Shown one piece after another: positions 58,734-64,000 of a stretch of DNA of 64,000 nt; the stretch's first letter is position 1, and each line of letters begins with the position of its first letter. The DNA is from Bacteroidales bacterium (lineage in GTDB: Bacteria > Bacteroidota > Bacteroidia > Bacteroidales > Lentimicrobiaceae), in assembly GCA_016709025.1 (NCBI GenBank), contig JADJEQ010000040.1, positions 1 through 64,000 on the forward strand, read 5' to 3'. The position numbers were made by a program, and so were the translations under genes. The notes beneath the pieces are model-generated. The model did no database searches, was not told where the DNA came from, and worked only from the letters and a program-made list of their open reading frames with translations.

Positions 58734-58755
58734 ATTTTGAATCCATTCCCCTGAA

Positions 58756-58789
58756 AGAGGTTGCCATTGGGCAGCCTCTTTTTTTTTTA
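58756..58789 (+). terminator. Rho-independent terminator after the C1A peptidase gene
   Basis: AGAGGTTGCC and GGGCAGCCTCT form a stem with one bulge and a 3-base loop, followed by about ten T. Confidence 0.85.
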
Positions 58790-58866
58790 CAATACCGGGA
58801 TCTATATGTTTACTGATGATGATTCCCTTAACTTATTTAAATTATATTATCATTGTTCATTTAGTT

Positions 58867-58887
58867 TATATTTGTTTATTATATTTG
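58867..58887 (+). promoter_or_regulatory. Tandem -7 elements before the TetR gene
   Basis: Two exact TATATTTG boxes (58,867-58,874 and 58,880-58,887) match TAnnTTTG. The second is 20 bp from the ATG at 58,908. Their position rules out the longer ORF start at 58,761. Confidence 0.6.
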
Positions 58888-58907
58888 CACCATTAAATAT
58901 TCAGGCT

Positions 58908-59516
58908 ATGGTAAAAAATAAAGAACTTCAGGAATCCAGGATTCGCGGCTATTTTATCGAAGCTGCTAAAGAAACACTCAAAGGCGAAGGATTGAAAGCA
59001 GTGAATGTCAGGACTGTTTCTGAAAGGGCAGGCTATTCGTTTGCAACCCTATACAACTATTTTAAGGACCTGAATGAGCTGGTATTTATCTGTGTCAGCG
59101 ACTTTATGGATGATTGTGAAACCAGTGTAGATGAGCATTCTGCAAGATTCAATCCCGGCCAGGAAAGGCTTAAAGCCAGGATGAAAGCAACCATCAATTA
59201 TTTTATTCAGTATCCCGGAATCTTTGAGTTGTTCTTTGTTGAAAGGATGAATGACCTGGGATCCGGACAACCCACGGCACGCACAATCTATGAATTCACC
59301 GACAGGATTGTAATGGATGATATCCGGCATATGACCGGATCTGGAGAAGTCAGCAGTGAAGATGAGGGATTGCTTAAAATGAACCTCAGGAATTCGATGG
59401 CAGGATTGCTTCTTTTTTATAACAACCGACTACAGCCTTCTGATTATGAAGAATTTATATCAATCGTTGAAAAGCAGATTGATCTATCCTTAAGGTTGTG
59501 TGTCAAACATACTTAA
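58908..59516 (+). CDS. TetR/AcrR-family transcriptional regulator
   Basis: A 202-residue regulator. The N-terminal helix-turn-helix is RIRGYFIEAAKETLKGEGLK, then NVRTVSERAGYSFATLYNYF, followed by KDLNELVF, the standard TetR DNA-binding domain. The C-terminal ligand domain is helical (MKATINYFIQYPGIFELFFV) with no recognisable ligand class. The ATG at 58,908 (MVKNKELQESRIRGYF) is used; the upstream extension would cover the promoter. It is followed after 15 bp by a GIY-YIG-like gene, which is likely in the same transcript and may be its target. No efflux or metabolic gene is adjacent. Confidence 0.9.
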   Translation: MVKNKELQESRIRGYFIEAAKETLKGEGLKAVNVRTVSERAGYSFATLYNYFKDLNELVFICVSDFMDDCETSVDEHSARFNPGQERLKARMKATINYFIQYPGIFELFFVERMNDLGSGQPTARTIYEFTDRIVMDDIRHMTGSGEVSSEDEGLLKMNLRNSMAGLLLFYNNRLQPSDYEEFISIVEKQIDLSLRLCVKHT

Positions 59517-59531
59517 CAAAATAAAATTCCG

Positions 59532-59891
59532 GTGAAGACAAGAAAAGAGTTAAGGGATGAATACAGGCTGATAAAATTTAAAATCGGGGTATTCCAGATC
59601 AGGAATATGCTGAATGGCAGGATTTTCATTGGCAGCAGCCTGGATCTGGTTGCAATATGGCATGCCCAGAAATTGCAACTCGATGCAGGCATGCATTCAA
59701 ACGAAGAATTACAAAAGGATTGGAAACTTTATGGCCGGGAAAATTTTTCCTACGAAATCCTCGAAGAAATCAAACAAACCGATCAAATGACATCTGACTT
59801 CATGAAGGAAGTTAAAACGTTGGAAGAACTGATGATTGAAGAACTACAGCCGTTCGACAGCAAAGGCTACAACAGAAAAAGAAACCGGTAG
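59532..59891 (+). CDS. GIY-YIG-like protein, catalytic residues degenerate
   Basis: A 119-residue single-domain protein starting with GTG. The fold is recognisable from GVFQIRNMLNGRIFIGSS (the GIY and YIG strands, here GVF and FIG), then WHAQKLQLDAGMHSNEELQK and DWKLYGRENFSYEILEEI, and a C-terminal helix with a conserved Glu (LEELMIEELQPF). Both tyrosines of the name motif are Phe, and the catalytic Arg expected after GSSLDL is missing (the segment reads LVAIWHAQKL). Nuclease activity is therefore doubtful. It lies 15 bp after the TetR gene. A DNA-binding or regulatory role is possible. Confidence 0.75.
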   Translation: MKTRKELRDEYRLIKFKIGVFQIRNMLNGRIFIGSSLDLVAIWHAQKLQLDAGMHSNEELQKDWKLYGRENFSYEILEEIKQTDQMTSDFMKEVKTLEELMIEELQPFDSKGYNRKRNR

Positions 59892-60219
59892 AAAAGCGTT
59901 ATATAAATGATGTAGGGACACGACATGTCGTGTCCCTACATCACTTAAACCCGGCTGGTTAGAAATTCAAACATGCCCCATGCCCCATGCTCCTTGCTCC
60001 TTGCCCTGCCCTGAGCCCTGCCCTGTGCCCGCCAAGATGGGACGAGGGACGTAAAAGGGACGAGGGACGAACCTCCACTTTCTAGGTAGGCCTATAAGTT
60101 TACCCTCTCCTTGTCCCAATGTCTGTTACCAAAGAAACGAAATTTCGCAATTTAACTTCCATGCTCCTTGCCCTTGCCCTGTGCCCTGTGCCCTGCGCCC
60201 TGTGCCCTGTGCTCTGTGC
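59892..60219. repeat. Intergenic: 36-bp perfect palindrome and CCCTG-type tandem repeats
   Basis: Positions 59,908-59,943 form a perfect 36-bp palindrome centred on GACATGTC. Next, degenerate tandem repeats of CCTTGCCC/CCCTGTGC words occupy about 59,970-60,020 and 60,168-60,218. No gene is present. The palindrome could act as a bidirectional terminator hairpin between the GIY-YIG gene and the convergent PLP enzyme gene, but it has no T run. Confidence 0.75.
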
Positions 60220-61422
60220 CTACTTATGAATTCCGACTTTCTTTAAACTGTTTTCAATTTTAAGCCAGCTGCGTTCGATATCGTTATCCAGGCCTACACT
60301 GTAGCGAACCAGGCCTTCGCTCAGGCCCATTTTCCGCTGCAGTTCTTCAGGAACTTCACTGGAAGTACTTTTTCCTGAATTGCTGAACAGCGTTTTAAAA
60401 TAACCAAGGCTAACGGCCAGGTATCCGACATCGTTGGCCTCCATATCTTCCATCAGCGCCGATGCTTTCTCCGCGGTTTCCAGATCAATGGCAATCATTC
60501 CGCCGAAGCCAAACTGTGCGTTCATCATCGACTTTAATAAATTATGGCCCGGGTGTGATGGCAGACCGGGGTAGATGGTACGCAAACCGGCAGCAGTAAA
60601 CTTCTCAGCCAGGTAAGCCGCATTGTGGCTATGCTGCTTCATGCGGATGTGCAGTGTGTGAATATTTTTAAGGATGGACGACGACCTGAACGGATCCAGC
60701 ACCGGACCGAGCAACATAGCTGTTCCGTCGTTTACATCGATCATGGAGTTGATAAAATCATGGCTGGCACAGATGGCACCGGCGACACAGTCATTTTTCC
60801 CATTTACAAATTTGGTGAGGCTATACACCACCACATGCGCCCCCAGGCGGGCCGGGGCTACGATCATCGGGGTAAAGGTGTTGTCGACCACCAGCTTGAT
60901 ATTGTTTTTATTGGCTATCGCAGCCAATGCCGGAATATCAGAAATCTGCAGCAGCGGATTGGTCATGGTTTCAGTATAGATCAGCCTGGTGTTGGGGCGT
61001 ATGGCTGCTTCTACTGCATTCAGATCGGTGATGTCAACAAATGAGACCTCAACATTGAATTTCTTCAGGTAATTGGCCAGAAATGCAAAAGTTCCGCCAT
61101 AAGTGGTGATGCTGGAAACAATGTGATCTCCACATTTGATCAGGTGAAGAATGGTAGTTGTGATGGCGCCCATCCCGCTTCCGGTAACCCATCCGGCCTC
61201 GGTGCCTTCCATGGCTGCCATGGCATCGGCCAGGTACTTGTTGCTGGGGTTCCAGTGGCGCGAATAGAGGAAACAGCCCTCAGCTTCCCCATGAAAAGTA
61301 TCGACCATTGACTTGGCCTGCATAAACGTAAAGGTTGCTGAATCGCATACCGATGGGTTGACATCACCGAATTCACCGAACTGGTGTAAGTCCTGAATCT
61401 GACTGGCTGGATCGAATTTCAT
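60220..61422 (-). CDS. Cys/Met metabolism PLP-dependent enzyme (methionine gamma-lyase-like)
   Basis: A 400-residue fold-type I enzyme of the gamma-elimination/replacement family. Key sites: LYSRHWNPSNKYL (Tyr and Arg binding the PLP phosphate across the dimer), VTGSGMGAITTTIL, SITTYGGTFAFL, LIYTETMTNPLLQI, VVDNTFTPM (Asp to the pyridine N), and YSLTKFVNGKND with the PLP lysine. True methionine gamma-lyases usually have Cys after the active-site Tyr-Gly; here it is Gly (TYGGTF), so specificity for Met, cystathionine or another thioether is open. It is divergent from an Lrp/AsnC regulator, 189 bp apart, a layout known for methionine gamma-lyase and its regulator. Regulation by that protein is inferred. 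Confidence 0.85.
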   Translation of the reverse strand: MKFDPASQIQDLHQFGEFGDVNPSVCDSATFTFMQAKSMVDTFHGEAEGCFLYSRHWNPSNKYLADAMAAMEGTEAGWVTGSGMGAITTTILHLIKCGDHIVSSITTYGGTFAFLANYLKKFNVEVSFVDITDLNAVEAAIRPNTRLIYTETMTNPLLQISDIPALAAIANKNNIKLVVDNTFTPMIVAPARLGAHVVVYSLTKFVNGKNDCVAGAICASHDFINSMIDVNDGTAMLLGPVLDPFRSSSILKNIHTLHIRMKQHSHNAAYLAEKFTAAGLRTIYPGLPSHPGHNLLKSMMNAQFGFGGMIAIDLETAEKASALMEDMEANDVGYLAVSLGYFKTLFSNSGKSTSSEVPEELQRKMGLSEGLVRYSVGLDNDIERSWLKIENSLKKVGIHK

Positions 61423-61611
61423 GTGTGTGTGTGTTGGTTTTGATTGGTTTATAAAAACCTGGAATGCTGTTTTGTAACTGAAACAAAAATATCAGTATTC
61501 ACGCATATGGCAAGCGCTATTAATATTATCTAAGCAAATCAGCCATATTTTTTTAAATTTGTTACTTTTTTAGCCTATTTTGATAATATTTGTAATTAAA
61601 GGTCTCAGAAC

Positions 61612-62079
61612 ATGAATAATAACTTTCATCTTGATAGTCTCGATAAGAAAATCATCAATCTGTTGAACACCGATGCGCGCATGCCTTTTGTAGAAGTAGC
61701 CCGGCGCTGCAAGGTTTCAGGTGCTGCAGTGCACCAGCGTGTGGCCAAAATGGAAGAAGCAAAAGTAATTGCAGGGTCGTCACTCAGGTTGAATCCAAAG
61801 GGAATGGGCTATCAAACCTGTGCTTTTATAGGGATCCAGGTAAACCTGACCTCAACTTCAACACATGATGAGGTTTTCAAAAAAATACAAAAAATACCTG
61901 AAATCGTTGAATGTCATCATATTTCAGGTAAATACAGCCTGTTGGTAAAGTTATATACACGCAACAATGAACATCTGAAGAAGGTAATCGTAGAACAGAT
62001 ACAGTCTATCCCCGAGATTTCCTTTACGGAGACATTTATTTCGCTGGAAACAGGGTTTGAGAGGGAGCTGGGAATGTGA
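61612..62079 (+). CDS. Lrp/AsnC-family transcriptional regulator
   Basis: A 155-residue amino-acid-responsive regulator. The N-terminal winged HTH reads HLDSLDKKIINLLNTDARMP followed by FVEVARRCKVSGAAVHQRV. The C-terminal RAM domain reads IGIQVNLTSTSTHDEVFKKI, then IVECHHISGKYSLLVKLY. It diverges from the Cys/Met PLP enzyme gene and probably controls it from the 189-bp intergenic region. Methionine or another amino acid is the likely effector. The downstream side is a gene-free tandem-repeat region. Confidence 0.92.
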   Translation: MNNNFHLDSLDKKIINLLNTDARMPFVEVARRCKVSGAAVHQRVAKMEEAKVIAGSSLRLNPKGMGYQTCAFIGIQVNLTSTSTHDEVFKKIQKIPEIVECHHISGKYSLLVKLYTRNNEHLKKVIVEQIQSIPEISFTETFISLETGFERELGM

Positions 62080-62081
62080 GG

Positions 62082-62290
62082 TGAATGACGAATGACGAAT
62101 GACGAATGTAGAATGTAGAATGTAGAATGTAGAATGTAGAATGTAGAATGTAGAATGAAAATTTACGGTTTACGATTGACGATTTACGAATTCAGCAGCT
62201 TGCGTGCGTCTTATTTTCTTACGCGTGCAAACGGCTATTGAATGACGAATGTAGAATGTAGAATGTAGAATACAGAATAACGAATGTTAA
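62082..62290. repeat. Heptamer minisatellite (GAATGTA/GAATGAC)n
   Basis: From 62,082 to 62,158 there are about four GAATGAC-like words followed by about seven exact tandem copies of a 7-bp unit (AGAATGT in register). A related word, TTTACG-GTTTACGATTGACG, follows at about 62,160-62,190, and a second short run of the heptamer lies at 62,237-62,280. No gene. Confidence 0.9.
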
Positions 62291-62309
62291 ATATTTAAAT
62301 CCTTTTCAC

Positions 62310-62560
62310 TTATGATGCGCCGGCTGTATCATCGCCATTTTCTTCGCGCAACTTTTTGTGGACCTCTCCGGCAATTCGTTTGACAAAATCCTCCAGCGAT
62401 TCACCAGTTGCTAAATCAGCGTTTTCAAGAAAGTCAGCAATATTATATAAAATAAATTTATAACTATCTAGATGCGTATCTATAAATTACTTCGTCACAT
62501 TTCGGCGGTTTGCGTATTCTTGTAGCTTCTTTTCGAAACCATAACTGCCGCCGGACAGGA
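62310..62560 (-). pseudogene. Possible remnant of a small protein gene
   Basis: One minus-strand frame reads SGGSYGFEKKLQEYANRR, then NVTK, an in-frame TAA, then FIDTHLDSYKFILYNIADFL and LEDFVKRIAGEVHKKLREEN, ending at a stop at 62,310-62,312. The sequence looks protein-like (charged, helical) on both sides of the stop, but there is no start codon in a good context. It may be a decayed gene. No family is recognised. Confidence 0.3.
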
Positions 62561-62579
62561 CAATGGTAAAAAAAAACTT

Positions 62580-62720
62580 AACCGCGGAGAGCCGCAGAGA
62601 AATTACTCAGAGAACCGCAGAGAAATCTTGTTTATTAATTAATTTCTGAAGAATTAAGGCATTAAGACAAAGGCTCTTTGCGGCCCTTTGCGCAATCTTT
62701 GCGGTTCTCTGCGGTAGAAA
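62580..62720. repeat. Dispersed repeat of the CCGCAGAGA type, inverted pair
   Basis: TAACCGCGGAGAGCCGCAGA at about 62,579-62,598, with a further copy (AGAACCGCAGAGAAATC) near 62,610, is mirrored by GCGGTTCTCTGCGGTAG at about 62,700-62,716. It forms a long imperfect hairpin in a gene-free region. Confidence 0.6.
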
Positions 62721-62742
62721 AAAAAATAAGTATAATCCAATG

Positions 62743-63120
62743 CTAAAGCTTGTTAACCAATCTTCTAGTTCCATCAACAACACGTAAAACATTGAAATTT
62801 ATCAATAAACCCAATTTGCAACCAGATAGTTTTAAGTAAGTTAAAACTTGTGCCACATGAATATCGTTTAACGCCTCAACAGACTTTAGTTCGATGATTA
62901 CTTTTCCTTCAACCAGTATATCTATCCGGTATCCAGCATCCAACTTGATGTCCTTGTATATCAATGGCAATGGTTTTTGCTTTTCAACCAGTAATCCAGC
63001 ATTTTGCAGTTCGTAAAACAAACATTCAAGGTAAGCACTTTCAAGTAAACCCGGTCCAAGTGATTTATGAACCTCAATTGCGCAACCGATAATCTTTTCT
63101 GAAATCTCATTTTCTTTCAT
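62743..63120 (-). CDS. GxxExxY protein (PDDEXK-fold, putative nuclease-like)
   Basis: A 125-residue single-domain protein. It carries the naming motif in LGPGLLESAYLECLFYEL (GxxExxY) and a PD-(D/E)xK-like core: YRIDILVEGKVIIELKSVE, with Asp, Glu and Lys in the right order. It ends with HVAQVLTYLKLSGCKLGLLI and the typical LINFNV. These proteins are widespread in Bacteroidota and Cyanobacteria and of unknown role; nuclease activity is predicted from the fold only. It is a monocistronic gene in a repeat-rich region, consistent with a mobile or accessory character. Confidence 0.9.
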   Translation of the reverse strand: MKENEISEKIIGCAIEVHKSLGPGLLESAYLECLFYELQNAGLLVEKQKPLPLIYKDIKLDAGYRIDILVEGKVIIELKSVEALNDIHVAQVLTYLKLSGCKLGLLINFNVLRVVDGTRRLVNKL

Positions 63121-63234
63121 AAATAAGTTTCTTTAGAAGGTTTGTATAGTCAAATATATGCGCGGATAATCATATAACATATTTCATGAAATTCTCCTTC
63201 AGCACACCATATCAGGCGTTTGGTAAAATCCTTA

Positions 63235-63365
63235 AGGGGGGGGGGGCCCCCCGGGGGAGAAAAACGAAAAGGAGAAAAAAAGGAAAGGGGGAGGGCAAAA
63301 AAAAAAAAAAACCCCGGGTGTTTTAAAAAAAAAAAAAATAATTTAAAAAAAAAAAGTGGGGGAAA
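63235..63365. other. Homopolymer-rich stretch, probable sequencing or assembly artefact
   Basis: A run of about 12 G, then 6 C and 5 G, is followed by alternating A and G runs and three A runs of 10 or more (near 63,299, 63,324 and 63,345). Nothing else in the window has this composition. It interrupts ordinary intergenic sequence and has no coding or structural sense. Confidence 0.6.
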
Positions 63366-63730
63366 AGGGAAGTTGTGAAACCCCAATGGAATTGGGGGTA
63401 TTAAAATGGAAATACAACAGAACCCCAGAGTGGGTTCCCCGACAACAACTTACAATTGGCAACCCCTACAGGGTTGGTTTATAAAGCGATTCATTTCCCC
63501 CCGGTTTCGTTTCACAGGGGGTTTCCGAATTCTCGGAATGTACCATATTTACAGGGAACTCCTAACGGAGTTTTTCACTAAGCCCTCATTAATGACAGTT
63601 TTTTCTTGTTCGTTTTCATCCGAACCAAAATTGCGTTTCCCGCAGAAAAATATTTCATTAAAAATCCCGGAGGCTTCAACAGCTCCGGGATTCCTCAATA
63701 AACAAATTTAAAACAGCAACAATCGCCGGC
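63366..63730. other. Intergenic; spurious ORFs over repeat-like sequence
   Basis: The ORF at 63,406-63,711 reads over short palindromes (AACCCCTACAGGGTT near 63,461; ACTCCTAACGGAGTT near 63,558) and lacks protein-like composition. No gene is supported. A GGAGGCTTCAACAGCTCC hairpin at about 63,668-63,685, followed by GGGATTCCTC, lies near the 3' end of the DUF3471 gene on the opposite strand. Confidence 0.5.
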
Positions 63731-64000
63731 CTATTTTTTCATCGCCTTGATCTCTGCCCCGCCCTGATACAGAATCAGTGAATCCACTTTCCCATCGGCA
63801 TTGCGCTTAAATTCAATCTGAGCATCAACTATCTTCAGAAAGAACTTTACTTCCGATTCCGGAAACACCTCAAATTTCTCCTGTCCGGTGGCCTGGGTCA
63901 TCAGGTGGCCGTTTTCAAGCGTTACGAACAGGCTAAAACCCGGTTGAATCTCATATTCGCCCGGGAAAGACTGCATCTGTTCCGGTGTTAGCGTAACTTC
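63731..64000 (-). CDS. DUF3471-domain protein, C-terminal part (cut by window edge)
   Basis: The minus-strand frame enters from the right edge and reads VTLTPEQMQSFPGEYEIQPG, then FSLFVTLENGHLMTQATGQE, KFEVFPESEVKFFLKIVDAQ and IEFKRNADGKVDSLILYQGG before the stop at 63,731. This is the small beta-barrel DUF3471, usually found at the C-terminus of beta-lactamase-like serine hydrolases or metallo-hydrolases, where it follows the catalytic domain. The catalytic part lies outside the window, so the full product cannot be named. The ATG inside the visible part is not the true start, because coding continues to the edge. Confidence 0.82.
   Translation of the reverse strand, partial: EVTLTPEQMQSFPGEYEIQPGFSLFVTLENGHLMTQATGQEKFEVFPESEVKFFLKIVDAQIEFKRNADGKVDSLILYQGGAEIKAMKK

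Noticed and set aside
58761..58907. Longer N-terminus for the TetR protein
   Set aside because: The extension would translate the preceding terminator's T run and two TAnnTTTG promoter boxes; the ATG at 58,908 gives a normal TetR start.
63406..63711. Plus-strand ORF of 101 residues
   Set aside because: It runs over short palindromic repeats next to a homopolymer artefact and lacks protein-like features.

Overview
The window looks like a metagenomic or draft contig from a member of the Bacteroidota. The evidence is TAnnTTTG-type promoters, an ECF sigma / FecR / STN-TonB receptor / DUF4249 cassette, a type IX secretion (T9SS) C-terminal domain, a single-chain glycine decarboxylase, a Bacteroidota-type PEP carboxylase, a two-subunit-type topoisomerase A, and many short intergenic palindromes. 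Assignment below phylum is not attempted.

Positions 1-16.6 kb are riddled with frameshifts, including in housekeeping genes that should be intact. In order this part holds: an unrecognised frame-broken minus-strand block with WD40-like fragments (1-5.06 kb); a divergent sigma54-activator AAA+ gene; an AddA/RecB-like helicase-nuclease (minus, about 6 frameshifts); rlmB (intact); a family-39-type glycosyltransferase; a YwqK/MORN-like lipoprotein; NADP-type glutamate dehydrogenase (about 5 frameshifts); and a REP-associated tyrosine transposase between inverted arrays of a GC-rich 29-bp repeat. The density and placement of the breaks suggest consensus errors near a contig end rather than real decay.

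Positions 16.8-44.5 kb are mostly clean core genome. They hold two tandem ferritin-like proteins (the second has lost metal ligands), a BatA/VWA membrane protein (one frameshift) leading into topoisomerase IV subunit A, a flavodiiron protein and a lipoprotein. tsaD and a TamB-like protein follow and diverge from each other. Next come a T9SS-exported protein, a small secreted protein with three YI(N/D)DIPF repeats, a nucleoside-type MFS permease, a bifunctional-nuclease protein, a divergent membrane pyrophosphatase, gcvP, and a convergent class A PBP.

Positions 44.7-58.8 kb start with a 151-bp MITE-like palindrome in front of PEP carboxylase, then a nitroreductase. The main outer-membrane module follows: ECF sigma factor, FecR anti-sigma, STN-TonB receptor, DUF4249 lipoprotein and a further lipoprotein. 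After a 1-kb repeat-rich gap comes a pair of secreted lipoproteins, a pentapeptide-repeat protein and a papain-family (C1A) peptidase with a CARDB-like domain.

Positions 58.8-64 kb hold a TetR regulator with a GIY-YIG-like protein that lacks the catalytic arginine, a Cys/Met-metabolism PLP enzyme divergent from an Lrp/AsnC regulator, repeat-rich gaps, a GxxExxY protein, a homopolymer stretch that looks like an assembly artefact, and the 3' end of a DUF3471 protein cut by the window edge. No rRNA, tRNA or CRISPR array was seen. The points most worth a second look are the degenerate ferritin-like paralogue, the YI(N/D)DIPF repeat protein, the transposase with its flanking repeats, the divergent pyrophosphatase and the pentapeptide/peptidase pair.
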